DNA from: JAUNSR01 sp036655355
GTDB taxonomy: Bacteria; Bacteroidota; Bacteroidia; Bacteroidales; JAUNSR01
Length of the DNA stretch: 64,000 nucleotides
Direction of reading: 5' to 3'
NCBI GenBank assembly: GCA_036655355.1
Contig: JAVVQG010000008.1
Span: 1-64,000 of the forward strand
Positions 34,642 through 44,061 of the stretch are shown in pieces. The position numbers and the translations under genes are program-made. Below the pieces are notes generated by a model, which saw only the letters and a program-made list of their open reading frames with translations, was not told the DNA's origin and made no database searches. Within the stretch, counting starts at the first letter, position 1, and each line of letters starts with the position of its first letter.

Positions 34642-35592
34642 TTATTTGCCTAAGTCGGCCAAATAACGCTCCACATCGATTGCTGCTTTACATCCTGAAC
34701 CGGCAGCTGTAACCGCCTGTCTGTAATGTGGGTCCGCAACGTCTCCGGCAGCAAAAACACCTGCCATATTTGTCGCGGTAGATTTACCTTCGGTGATGAT
34801 ATAACCGTGATCGTCTAATTCGATGTATTCGGCAAAGATATCCGTATTCGGTTTGTGGCCGATCGCCAAGAAGAATCCGTCGATAGGCAATGTGAAGATC
34901 TCCTCTTCGTCAGTTCCTTTTTTGCGAACCAGCGTAGCGCCTTCAACACCTTTTTCACCGTATAAACCTACGGTTTGTGTTTCAAACAGGATCTCGATGT
35001 TATCCTCTTTTTTCACACGAGCCTGCATGATCTTAGATGCACGAAGCTCATCGCGACGAACAATCAGATACACTTTGCTTGCCAAGTGAGAAAGGTAGAT
35101 CGCCTCTTCGCAAGCAGTGTCTCCACCACCAACAACGGCAACAACTTTCTTGCGATAGAAGAATCCGTCACACGTAGCACATGCCGAAACACCCATTCCC
35201 GCATATTTCACCTCGTCTGCGATACCCAGGTATTTAGCGCTCGCACCGGTAGCGATGATGACCGCATCCGCTTCGATCTGTTTCTTTTCATCGATCGTGA
35301 TGATGTGTTTGCCGTCACAGTTGAATTCAACGGAAGTTGCGATACCGAAACGGATGTCCGCTCCAAAGCGTTCAGCCTGTTTCTTCATATCTTCCATCAT
35401 CTCAACACCCGTGGTTCCTTCCGGATAGCCCGGGAAGTTTTCCACTTCGGTAGTGATTGTCAACTGGCCGCCTGGTTGGATGCCTTCATATAAAACCGGA
35501 GACAGGTTGGCGCGACTTGCATAGATCGCCGCAGTATATCCTGCCGGGCCTGATCCGATGATTAAACAACGTACTTTTTCAATAGTTTCCAT
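34642..35592 (-). CDS. trxB: Thioredoxin-disulfide reductase
   Basis: 316 residues. FAD-binding GSGPAGYTAAIYASR near the N terminus, redox-active CATC (in SACATCDGFFYR, about residues 135-138), NAD(P)H-binding GGGDTACEEA, and C-terminal GVFAAGDVADPHYRQ. It reduces thioredoxin with NADPH. It is the last gene of a minus-strand run that begins with dxs, 63 bp after lolA, and sits before a strong terminator. Confidence 0.96.
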   Translation of the reverse strand: METIEKVRCLIIGSGPAGYTAAIYASRANLSPVLYEGIQPGGQLTITTEVENFPGYPEGTTGVEMMEDMKKQAERFGADIRFGIATSVEFNCDGKHIITIDEKKQIEADAVIIATGASAKYLGIADEVKYAGMGVSACATCDGFFYRKKVVAVVGGGDTACEEAIYLSHLASKVYLIVRRDELRASKIMQARVKKEDNIEILFETQTVGLYGEKGVEGATLVRKKGTDEEEIFTLPIDGFFLAIGHKPNTDIFAEYIELDDHGYIITEGKSTATNMAGVFAAGDVADPHYRQAVTAAGSGCKAAIDVERYLADLGK

Positions 35593-35655
35593 ATGTAATT
35601 ACAAGTTAATTTAAAGGGTTAAATGCTCCTGTCGGTTGATTCCTCTTGCTCTGAA

Positions 35656-36297
35656 TCAACGAAGATCGATGATCTCAACCGCAGGGAAGTTTATCTTATT
35701 AAATACAAACTCCGTATCCTTTAAGTTCAGTTTATCAGTTATTTTTAAGAATGTGATCTCATGTGTCGAGCCTCCCTTCTGACGCAGTGTAATGGAAAGG
35801 GGACGATGGGTCACCGGATCGATTACAAGATTTACTTGTTGCCACTGAGCGTTTTTCACGGAAGGAATCATCTCAATATCGTATCCCGTTTTCCCTCCCA
35901 CGTTCTTCTCGCCTTTGTAGCTTACTTTGAATCCTTTTTTATAGAGACGCAATAAAGCTACGGGGTTAACCGCTTCCACCTCTTCGGGTGTGGGATCCGT
36001 CACATTCACCTCTTCGTTACCCTTCACGTAAGACCATTGGGTTTTTCCGTCGAACCAAGTATCGACATCGGGTGTGGAGATATAGAATTTATTCCCCCTG
36101 CTTTTTAATACCCCTTCGAAAGAGTGACTCTCTTTACTCCCTTTTTCCATCTCACGCAGGATGAAAAGAGCTTCCACGCCTGTGTTGTTTTCAAAATAAG
36201 CCGCGCATTTTTCAAGTTCGGCGACGGCTTTTTCCCTATTCTGCCCCGTCACGGAGAAAGAAAGGAGTAAGATAATGCCCAATATCAGATTTCTCAT
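35656..36297 (-). CDS. LolA-like outer-membrane lipoprotein carrier
   Basis: 213 residues with signal peptide MRNLILGIILLLSFSVTGQ. The mature domain has the LolA/LppX half-barrel pattern (GVLKSRGNKFYISTPDVDTW, then WQQVNLVIDPVTHRPLSITL). LolA carries lipoproteins across the periplasm, a process this lipoprotein-rich cell depends on. It follows ftsK by 28 bp, the common ftsK-lolA arrangement of many bacteria, and precedes trxB. Confidence 0.88.
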   Translation of the reverse strand: MRNLILGIILLLSFSVTGQNREKAVAELEKCAAYFENNTGVEALFILREMEKGSKESHSFEGVLKSRGNKFYISTPDVDTWFDGKTQWSYVKGNEEVNVTDPTPEEVEAVNPVALLRLYKKGFKVSYKGEKNVGGKTGYDIEMIPSVKNAQWQQVNLVIDPVTHRPLSITLRQKGGSTHEITFLKITDKLNLKDTEFVFNKINFPAVEIIDLR

Positions 36298-36325
36298 AGC
36301 TATTTACGGATTTTAATGATTTTAA

Positions 36326-38926
36326 TTATCGCAATTGCTCCAAAACCTGGTCCAGATGCATGTCGTCCATCACCAAAACCTGGCGCGCTTTACTTCCTTC
36401 AAACGGACCTACGATACCGGCGGCTTCCAACTGATCCATGATGCGTCCGGCGCGATTGTATCCGATGGAGAACTTGCGCTGGATCATCGACGTGGAGCCT
36501 TGTTGATTGGCTACCACCAGTCGGGCGGCTTCTTCGAACATCTGATCGCGATCACGCAGATCGACATCCGATGCGGCATCGCTGCCTTCCACCACATATT
36601 CCGGTAAAAGGAATGCCGTCGGGTAGCCTTGCTGATTACCGATGTATTCGCTCACCTGTTCCACTTCCGGGGTATCGACAAAGGCACACTGTACACGAAC
36701 CAGATCGCCTCCTTGTGAGAAAAGCATATCCCCGCGGCCGATCAGCTGATTGGCTCCCGGAGTATCCAGAATCGTACGTGAGTCAATCATTGAAGAAACA
36801 CGGAAGGCGATTCGGGCCGGGAAGTTGGCCTTGATGATACCGGTGATGATGTTTGTTGACGGTCGCTGTGTGGCGATAATCATGTGGATACCTACCGCAC
36901 GGGCCAACTGGGCGATACGTGCAATCGGCAATTCCACCTCTTTGCCCGCGGTCATGATCAGATCACCGAACTCATCGACGATTACCACGATGTAAGGCAT
37001 GTAGCGGTGTCCTTTTTCCGGGTTCAACTGACGCGACTGGAATTTGACGTTGTACTCCTTGATGTTACGTGTGCTTGCCATTTTGAGCAAGTCGTAACGG
37101 TCATCCATCTCCTTACAGATCGAATTCAGCGTAGCCACCACCTTCGTTACGTCCGTGATGATCGCCTCTTCCGAATCCGGCAGTTTGGCCAGGAAGTGAC
37201 GCTCGATCTTCGAATAGATGTTGAACTCCACCTTTTTCGGATCGATCAGCACCAACTTCAATTGTGCCGGGTGCTTCTTATATAACAAAGAAGTGATGAT
37301 GGCGTTCAGTCCGACCGATTTACCCTGTCCGGTTGCCCCCGCAACCAGTACGTGCGGCATTTTGGCAAGGTCGATCATGAAGATCTCGTTGGTGATGGTT
37401 TTACCCAACGCTACCGGCAGTTCGTATTTCGATTCCTGGAACTTGCGCGAAGCGATGATGGAGTGCATCGGCACCATCTGCGGATCTTTATTCGGCACCT
37501 CGATACCAACCGTTCCTTTCCCCGGAATCGGAGCGATGATACGGATGCCCAGTGCCGCAAGACTCAACGCGATATCATCTTCGAGACTACGGATCTTGGC
37601 GATTCGCACGCCCTGTTTCGGGATAATCTCATAAAGTGTGATGGTGGGACCAACCGTTGCGGTGATCGCCTGAATTTCAATACCGTAATTACGCAGCGTA
37701 TCCTCGATGCGTTTCTTATTGGCATTCTGTTCCTCCATGTCCACCTCTTTTTCGCCTCCTTCGTATTTATTCAGAAGGTCAAACGATGGGGTTTTATAAC
37801 GGGAGAGATCCAGTGTCGGATCATAATCTTCGAGCACTACCGCCTCTACCAACTCTTCGTCCTCCGGTTTTCCGCCGGCGTTGACAACGAATTCGGCACC
37901 TTTCTCCTCTTTCGGTTGCGGTTTCTCTTCCGGAATTACCGGAATGAATTCCGATTCGAACGGCGTTTCGGCGAGTGGGGTAGGAGGGACGATGCGTTCG
38001 CGTGCGTCTTTTGAGATCCAATGCGGATTCTCATGCTCCACTTCGCCCGGTTTACTCAATACGTAGCCCAAATCGTCAAGGGGATCCTTTTCAACTTTGC
38101 TCTTGGGTAGGATAACCTCTTCGAATGGTTTTTCCTCCTCTTCGAATCTCTCGGAGAACATCTCCTCTGCCGGAGCCGGTTTGTAAACGGGTTCCGGAAC
38201 CGGTATCGTGGCCGTAAGTTCCTGAGTGGAACGGTCGTCTTCGAACTCCTCAACAGCCTGGTGTTTCTTTCTCGGGAAACGGAACTGTGAAAAGGAAGGT
38301 ATGTTGATATGTAGTACCTGACGGATGTAGTCGATCGTTTTGGGACTGGCAACGGTAAGGATGATCAGAAAGCTGAGTGTGATGATCAGGAAAGTTCCGA
38401 AGGTACCGATATTCGCTTTTAACAATAAAGACATATAGTATCCGTGGGCTCCTCCAAGATAGATGAAGCTGTCTTCGTAACCGTTGATGAAAAAGAAGCC
38501 GAAGAACAAAGAACCCCACAACAACAGGATGTTGCAGTATAAGAAGATAGGGGTCAATCTGAAGTCTTTGATTTTCATCATCTTAAGTCCTGCTGCCGCT
38601 AGAAACAAACAGATCAGGAAAGAGGAGATCCCCACCCATCGATTGATCAGCAACTCCGCAAGATAGGCTCCGATGAAACCGGTCCAGTTTTGCAGGTTGT
38701 TCTTGACGTCTGTCAATTGAGAAATCGGAAGGTTTTCCAAACTACTCTGGTCGGCGTCTCCTGTAAAGAAAAACGAAATAAATGAAAGGAAAAGGAATAC
38801 GGCAAACATCAGAATGCACATCCCTGCGATAAAACGAGTCCTCTCATTGTGGAGAAAGGTCGAAATTTTCCGCATCATTTTAGGGGAACTTTCCGCATCG
38901 CGTTTTTCAGGTTTCTTTTTACTCAT
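36326..38926 (-). CDS. ftsK: DNA translocase FtsK
   Basis: 866 residues. Four transmembrane helices in the first ~200 residues, a low-complexity Pro/Glu-rich linker (~215-385), then the RecA-like motor with Walker A GATGQGKSVGLNAI and Walker B YIVVIVDEFGDLI (DE), and a C-terminal gamma winged helix (IGYNRAGRIMDQLEAAGIVGP) that reads KOPS-type sequences. It couples septation to chromosome dimer resolution. Starts 31 bp after trkH. Confidence 0.96.
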   Translation of the reverse strand: MSKKKPEKRDAESSPKMMRKISTFLHNERTRFIAGMCILMFAVFLFLSFISFFFTGDADQSSLENLPISQLTDVKNNLQNWTGFIGAYLAELLINRWVGISSFLICLFLAAAGLKMMKIKDFRLTPIFLYCNILLLWGSLFFGFFFINGYEDSFIYLGGAHGYYMSLLLKANIGTFGTFLIITLSFLIILTVASPKTIDYIRQVLHINIPSFSQFRFPRKKHQAVEEFEDDRSTQELTATIPVPEPVYKPAPAEEMFSERFEEEEKPFEEVILPKSKVEKDPLDDLGYVLSKPGEVEHENPHWISKDARERIVPPTPLAETPFESEFIPVIPEEKPQPKEEKGAEFVVNAGGKPEDEELVEAVVLEDYDPTLDLSRYKTPSFDLLNKYEGGEKEVDMEEQNANKKRIEDTLRNYGIEIQAITATVGPTITLYEIIPKQGVRIAKIRSLEDDIALSLAALGIRIIAPIPGKGTVGIEVPNKDPQMVPMHSIIASRKFQESKYELPVALGKTITNEIFMIDLAKMPHVLVAGATGQGKSVGLNAIITSLLYKKHPAQLKLVLIDPKKVEFNIYSKIERHFLAKLPDSEEAIITDVTKVVATLNSICKEMDDRYDLLKMASTRNIKEYNVKFQSRQLNPEKGHRYMPYIVVIVDEFGDLIMTAGKEVELPIARIAQLARAVGIHMIIATQRPSTNIITGIIKANFPARIAFRVSSMIDSRTILDTPGANQLIGRGDMLFSQGGDLVRVQCAFVDTPEVEQVSEYIGNQQGYPTAFLLPEYVVEGSDAASDVDLRDRDQMFEEAARLVVANQQGSTSMIQRKFSIGYNRAGRIMDQLEAAGIVGPFEGSKARQVLVMDDMHLDQVLEQLR

Positions 38927-38957
38927 GTCTTATGTAATATTTTACGCTTGTTAGATC

Positions 38958-40421
38958 TTATTTTTTCCAGAATCCGGGTGTAAAGATGACCAATACGGTA
39001 AAGAGTTCCAGACGGCCAACCAACATCAGAAAAGAGAGGAACCATTTTGCGGCTCCCGGAAGAGAAGCAAAACTTCCTGCCGGACCGGTAATTCCTAAAC
39101 CGGGTCCAACGTTACTGATGCATGTGAGGCTGGATCCGATAGCCGTATCGAACCCGATTCCCAAGGAGGTAAGGAAGAATACACTGCAAATAGTCAGAAT
39201 AAGATATACGAAAATAAATGCAAGCACTTTACTTACTAAGTCGAAAGAGATGACATGACGGTTAATCCGGACCGGAACGATCGCATTGGGATGAACCTGT
39301 CTAAAAAGTTCGTTCATGGTGTTTTTCAACAAAACCATGATACGGATAATCTTGATTCCGCCGCTGGTGGATCCGGCACAAGCACCCATCGCCATGATGA
39401 TCAGGGTGATTACCCAGAAAATCGGTCCCCAAACCACATAGTCGGCATTGATACCGGCAAATCCCGTGGTAGTCAGAATCGTAATGGTCTGGAAAAGAGA
39501 GGTGCGGAAGGTTGATTCCAATCCGGTAGCCTGTCCGGTCATCCAAAACGCAATCATGAAGATGACGGTGAAAAGTCCCACGATCCACAAATACCATCTG
39601 AACTCCTCGTCTTTTCCGAATTTATCTCCTTTACCGGTTAACAGAAAGTACACCAGGGTGAAGTTTGTTCCGGCGATAAACATGAAAAAGCACAATACGT
39701 ATTCAATATAGGAAGAGCCCCAATAGGCGATACTGGCCTGGTGTGTGGAGTATCCTCCGGTAGCCATCGCCGTGAAAGAGTGGCAAATCGCATCAAACAG
39801 ATTCATCGGTCCGAGCCATAACAACCCGGCGCAAACCATGGTGATCGCGAAATAGATCACCCACAGTCTTTTCGCCGTATTCTGGATACGGGGACGCAGT
39901 TTATCGTGCGTCAAGCCCGGTACTTCGGCGTTGAAAAGCTGTATCCCACCCGAACTGAACATCGGCATCAGCGCCAACGTAAAAACGATGATTCCCATTC
40001 CCCCCAGCCATTGGATGATGCTTCGCCAGAAAAGAATTCCGTGCGATAGCGAATCGATATCCAACAGGATAGAGGCACCGGTGGTGGTAAATCCCGACAT
40101 GGTTTCAAAGAAAGCGTCTGCCGCATTGGGAATCGCGCCGCTGATCATGAAGGGCAACATTCCGAATAGTGAGAAGATCACCCACGAAACGGCAACGATG
40201 AAGAATCCCTCCCGTTTTCCGATCTGGGTATCGAAGTCTTTTCCTTTATAGGCCAGAAAACCTCCGGCCCCTGCGGCAATGGCAGCGGAAAGAAGAAATG
40301 TCCAGACATCCTCCTCTTTATATAAGAGGGAGACTCCGCCGGAAAGGAGCATGAATATCGACTCTATAAGCAATAATATGCCGAAAATGCGCCCGATGAG
40401 GCGGAAATTAAGTTTTTTCAT
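38958..40421 (-). CDS. trkH: Trk potassium uptake protein TrkH
   Basis: 487-residue membrane protein with repeated membrane-pore-membrane units. Filter-like segments include TTTGASILLDID, MATGGYSTHQASI, TTTGFAGINADYV and SNVGPGLGITGPAG, each with the conserved Gly of the K+ filter. It forms the K+ channel that TrkA gates; its gene lies 12 bp after trkA. Confidence 0.95.
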   Translation of the reverse strand: MKKLNFRLIGRIFGILLLIESIFMLLSGGVSLLYKEEDVWTFLLSAAIAAGAGGFLAYKGKDFDTQIGKREGFFIVAVSWVIFSLFGMLPFMISGAIPNAADAFFETMSGFTTTGASILLDIDSLSHGILFWRSIIQWLGGMGIIVFTLALMPMFSSGGIQLFNAEVPGLTHDKLRPRIQNTAKRLWVIYFAITMVCAGLLWLGPMNLFDAICHSFTAMATGGYSTHQASIAYWGSSYIEYVLCFFMFIAGTNFTLVYFLLTGKGDKFGKDEEFRWYLWIVGLFTVIFMIAFWMTGQATGLESTFRTSLFQTITILTTTGFAGINADYVVWGPIFWVITLIIMAMGACAGSTSGGIKIIRIMVLLKNTMNELFRQVHPNAIVPVRINRHVISFDLVSKVLAFIFVYLILTICSVFFLTSLGIGFDTAIGSSLTCISNVGPGLGITGPAGSFASLPGAAKWFLSFLMLVGRLELFTVLVIFTPGFWKK

Positions 40422-40433
40422 ATCCCCTCTGAA

Positions 40434-41765
40434 TCAATTGAATAGTTTTTCTATTTTGCGGATCGCCGTATCCAGGCAGAATACCAATACGTGATCATAA
40501 GGCATGATCTGCGTATTTCCATTTACCATCATTCCCACGCCGTTTCGGATCAAACCGCCGATCGTAAGGTCTTTCGGCAGATTCAGATCGCGTACCGGAG
40601 CCTGCGTGATTTTTGAGCCCGGTTTGGCAATCAGTTCCGCTACCTCCGAATTCGACAGGGTGAGGCATTTCACGTTCGAAACGTCTGCCGCCAACAACAA
40701 CTGGTAAATACGACTTGCCGCAATCAGTTTTTTATTGATGACGGAACCGATATTCAGGTTCTCGGCCATCGAAACGTAACTTAGGTTTTCTACTTCGGCG
40801 ATGGTTTTGGCCACTCCGAAGTTCTTGGCGCTCAAACAAGCCAAAATATTTGTTTCAGAGCTGTCTGTCAGGGCGATAAATGCATCCACGTCGCTGATCC
40901 CCTCGTCTTTCAGAAGTTCCGGATCGCGACCGTCTCCAAGCACGATGTCCACCCCTTCCATCTTCTCCACCAGTTTCATCCCTTTGTTGCGATCGGCCTC
41001 GATGATTTTCACATGCATTGATTCGGGAATATAGTCAGCCGTACGTACGGCGATGCGGCTACCTCCCATGATCATGATCTTTTTAATGTCCACCTCCTCT
41101 TTACCGGCAAGGATACGGATATCCGCCACGTGGTCTTTGGTTGTGGTAAAGTAAACCAAGTCGTCGGCAAGAATCTTGTCATTTCCTTTCGGGATGATGA
41201 TCGAGTCCTTTCTTTTGATGGCGGCGATGTGGTAAAACTCATTGCTACCCGACAATTCACTCAGGCGATGGTTGACGATCAGGGCATTCTCGCGAAGTTT
41301 GACTCCCAGTAGAATCAACGCTCCGCCAAGCAGTTCAAACCACTGACGTACCCAGGTTTTCTTTAATGCGGTTACAATTTCCTGTGCGGCGAGCATCTCC
41401 GGGTAGATCAGTTCATCCACACCCAGCTTCTTGAAGAACTCCCGGTTTTCAGGCTGTAAATATTCGTAATTATCGATACGTGCCAGCGTTTTTGCGGCTC
41501 CCAGATTTGCAGCCAACATACATGCGTTGATGTTCTGACTCTCATACGGGGTTACGGCGATAAAGAGATCGGCATTTTTGACGCCGGCTTCTTTTAAATC
41601 CTTGATAGAAGTAGGAGAGCCTTCGATCGTCATTAAGTTATAAGTAGAGAGCGCTTCGAGTTTCTCTTCGTCAGAATCCATCAGAACGATGTCCTGATCC
41701 TCTCTTGAAAGTAATTTGGCAAGGTGAGTACCTACGGCACCCGCGCCGGCAATAATGATTCTCAT
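40434..41765 (-). CDS. trkA: Trk potassium uptake regulator TrkA
   Basis: 443 residues containing two RCK (TrkA-N plus TrkA-C) repeats. Both Rossmann motifs are visible: GAGAVGTHLAKLLSRE (residues ~6-21) and IMGGSRIAVRTADYIPE (~232-248). It binds NAD(H) and ATP/ADP to gate TrkH. Separated from dxs by 15 bp and from trkH by 12 bp. Confidence 0.95.
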   Translation of the reverse strand: MRIIIAGAGAVGTHLAKLLSREDQDIVLMDSDEEKLEALSTYNLMTIEGSPTSIKDLKEAGVKNADLFIAVTPYESQNINACMLAANLGAAKTLARIDNYEYLQPENREFFKKLGVDELIYPEMLAAQEIVTALKKTWVRQWFELLGGALILLGVKLRENALIVNHRLSELSGSNEFYHIAAIKRKDSIIIPKGNDKILADDLVYFTTTKDHVADIRILAGKEEVDIKKIMIMGGSRIAVRTADYIPESMHVKIIEADRNKGMKLVEKMEGVDIVLGDGRDPELLKDEGISDVDAFIALTDSSETNILACLSAKNFGVAKTIAEVENLSYVSMAENLNIGSVINKKLIAASRIYQLLLAADVSNVKCLTLSNSEVAELIAKPGSKITQAPVRDLNLPKDLTIGGLIRNGVGMMVNGNTQIMPYDHVLVFCLDTAIRKIEKLFN

Positions 41766-41780
41766 TATGTATTTTATTGT

Positions 41781-43682
41781 TTACCAGTCATTACAAAGTT
41801 TCAGACAAATACTCTCTTGATCCATTCCGCACACTTTATGGAGTTCATTTACCGTACCGTGTTCGATGAAATGATCCGGAATACCGATGCGTTTGATTTT
41901 GGAGGAGTATCCGTTATCTGCCATAAATTCAAGTACGGCAGATCCGAATCCGCCTTTCAGCGAACCGTCTTCAAGGGTGACGATGCGATTGAATCGCTTC
42001 ATGACGTCGTGAAGCAGCTCTTCATCAAGGGGTTTGAGAAATATCATGTCGAAATGGGCGATCGAAAGTCCCGTTTTTTCCGCCTCTGCAATCGCTTTGG
42101 CTGCGGTATTGCCGATCGGTCCCAACGAAAGAACCGCGATATCGGTTCCCTCTTTCAGTTGTTGTCCTTTTCCAATCGTGATTTCCTGTAATTCGTTGCG
42201 CCAGTTCGGAAGTACTCCGCGACCGCGCGGGTAACGAATCATGAATGGACCCGTGGGATTCTGCTGCGCCGTAAACATCAGGTTTCTCAGCCAGTGTTCA
42301 TTCAGCGGCGAGGCTATCGTCATGTTCGGGATCGTACGGAAATAGACCAAATCGAACACCCCGTGATGGGTTGCTCCGTCTTCGCCCACTAAACCGGCAC
42401 GGTCCAGACAGAAAATTACCGGTAGATTCTGCAGCGCAACGTCGTGGATCACCTGATCGTAAGCACGTTGCATAAACGAAGAGTAGATGTTGCAGAACGG
42501 CAGCATCCCCTCTTTCGCCAACCCGCCCGAAAAGGTCACGGCGTGTTCTTCGGCGATTCCCACGTCGAAAGAGCGATTCGGGAACTCCTGCATCATGTAA
42601 GTCATGGAACAACCCGTAGGCATCGCCGGAGTGATTCCCACGATCTTTTCATTCTTGCGAGCCAGTTCCACCAGTGTTTTGCCAAAGACATCCTGAAACA
42701 AAGGGGGTTGCCCTTCTGTAGAAAGCAGGATGCGTTCTCCGGTGAATTTGTTGAATTTACCGGGAGCATGCCAGATGGTAGCCGACTCTTCGGCCGGTTT
42801 GAACCCTTTTCCCTTCACCGTACGCAGGTGCAGGATCTTTGGTCCGTTCATATCCTTGATGTGATCCAGTATCTTGACCAACGATTTGACATCGTGACCA
42901 TCTACCGGCCCGAAATAACGGATGTCGAGTCCCTCAAAGATGTTGTGCTGGCGTGTGATCAGCGATTTCAAGCTGTTGTTGAACCGCAGAATCGCGCCTT
43001 TCATGTCATCTGTAATGAGATTCGCTTTCCGGAAGGCCCGGTACATGTCGTAACGGATCTTATTGTATTGTTTCGAAGTGGTGATGTTTACCAAATATTG
43101 GTTTAATCCCCCTACGTTGTGGTCTATGGCCATGTTGTTATCGTTGAGGATAATCAACAGGTTGTTGGGGTGAGAAGAGGCGTTGTTCAATCCCTCGAAA
43201 GCAAGACCGCCGGACATAGCGGCGTCTCCGATCACGGCAATCACGTGACGGTTCTTCTCATCTTTGTTCAGGGTACTGGCAATCGCCATCCCTAAAGCTG
43301 CGGAAATAGAGTTGGAGGCATGCCCCGCGGCGAAAGTGTCGTATTCACTCTCGGCAGGGTTCGGGAATCCGCTTAATCCTTTGAACTTGCGGTTGGTGTG
43401 GAATTTTTCGCGACGACCCGTCAGGATCTTATGTGCGTAGGCCTGATGCCCCACATCCCAAACGATGCGGTCTTCAGGTGTATTGAAAACATAATGCAAT
43501 GCAACGGTCAGCTCTACCACTCCCAGACTCGACGCAAAATGCCCCGGGTTGGAAGATAACTCATCAATAATGAACCGGCGTAACTCTTCGCAAACCAGTT
43601 CAAGCTTATCTGTCGGCAATTTGCGAAGATCCGACGGATAAACAATCTTGGATAATATATCGGTTTGATTCTTTTCAGTCAT
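41781..43682 (-). CDS. dxs: 1-deoxy-D-xylulose-5-phosphate synthase
   Basis: 633 residues from the ATG at 43682 (MTEKNQTDILSK). A longer frame opens at 43706 but lies across the -7 box (43704-43711), so I prefer the internal start. Thiamine-diphosphate site: AGHASNSISAALGMA, GDAAMSGGLAFEGLNNA (GDA where many homologues have GDG) and NDNNMAID. Central Pyr domain AEEHAVTFSGGLAKEG; C-terminal transketolase domain TLEDGSLKGGFGSAV. It makes DXP, the first step of the MEP isoprenoid pathway. First gene of the operon dxs-trkA-trkH-ftsK-lolA-trxB. Confidence 0.95.
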   Translation of the reverse strand: MTEKNQTDILSKIVYPSDLRKLPTDKLELVCEELRRFIIDELSSNPGHFASSLGVVELTVALHYVFNTPEDRIVWDVGHQAYAHKILTGRREKFHTNRKFKGLSGFPNPAESEYDTFAAGHASNSISAALGMAIASTLNKDEKNRHVIAVIGDAAMSGGLAFEGLNNASSHPNNLLIILNDNNMAIDHNVGGLNQYLVNITTSKQYNKIRYDMYRAFRKANLITDDMKGAILRFNNSLKSLITRQHNIFEGLDIRYFGPVDGHDVKSLVKILDHIKDMNGPKILHLRTVKGKGFKPAEESATIWHAPGKFNKFTGERILLSTEGQPPLFQDVFGKTLVELARKNEKIVGITPAMPTGCSMTYMMQEFPNRSFDVGIAEEHAVTFSGGLAKEGMLPFCNIYSSFMQRAYDQVIHDVALQNLPVIFCLDRAGLVGEDGATHHGVFDLVYFRTIPNMTIASPLNEHWLRNLMFTAQQNPTGPFMIRYPRGRGVLPNWRNELQEITIGKGQQLKEGTDIAVLSLGPIGNTAAKAIAEAEKTGLSIAHFDMIFLKPLDEELLHDVMKRFNRIVTLEDGSLKGGFGSAVLEFMADNGYSSKIKRIGIPDHFIEHGTVNELHKVCGMDQESICLKLCNDW

Positions 43683-43703
43683 ATAAGACGTAAATGATTT
43701 ACG

Positions 43704-43711
43704 CAAAATTA
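43704..43711 (-). promoter_or_regulatory. -7 box for dxs operon
   Basis: TAATTTTG on the minus strand (TAnnTTTG), 22 bp upstream of the start codon at 43682. Confidence 0.55.
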
Positions 43712-43756
43712 CTCATTTCGGAACACCACAGGAAATCCCTAGGACAGTTTTCCCGT

Positions 43757-43933
43757 TTACTTTACCTTTTTTCGGAAATGTTTCCAGATAGGGATGAAAA
43801 CGAAGGCGGCCGAGAAAAAAAGATACAAAGCAAGTTTCGCTGTAAATTCTTCCGTTTCGGTTATGACCACGTAACATAAAAATCCCCATAAGAGGATTAT
43901 ACAGCTGATGTTGAAGTTATTTAATTTTCTCAT
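43757..43933 (-). CDS. Small membrane protein of unknown function (58 aa)
   Basis: A 58-codon frame starting MRKLNNFNISC at 43933 and ending in the basic tail FRKKVK. It has two hydrophobic stretches (IILLWGFLCYVVI and LALYLFFSAAFVFIPIW) separated by an acidic turn (TETEEF), that is, a two-helix hairpin with the tail probably cytosolic. It lies 74 bp upstream of dxs and just past a terminator at 43942, on the same strand. I do not know a family, but the membrane topology and charge pattern look selected rather than random. Confidence 0.6.
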   Translation of the reverse strand: MRKLNNFNISCIILLWGFLCYVVITETEEFTAKLALYLFFSAAFVFIPIWKHFRKKVK

Positions 43934-43941
43934 AAAAACAA

Positions 43942-43985
43942 ATTTGTCTTTATCGCGGAATCGTAATTCTACAATAAAGACAAAT
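43942..43985 (-). terminator. Terminator after tyrA
   Basis: A 12-bp perfect stem, ATTTGTCTTTAT paired with ATAAAGACAAAT, with a 20-nt loop and a T-rich flank, ending the aromatic operon. It lies only 8 bp upstream of the small membrane protein start. Confidence 0.75.
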
Positions 43986-44061
43986 ATATATATAAAAAAG
44001 GGAAAATGTAAATATATACCGAATAAGGTGGTCGATTCGTCGGTTGGGGGACGAATTCCGA

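Noticed and set aside
43694..43879. 61-codon + strand frame opposite the small membrane protein
   Set aside because: The minus-strand frame has a clear two-helix membrane pattern; the + frame has a random composition.
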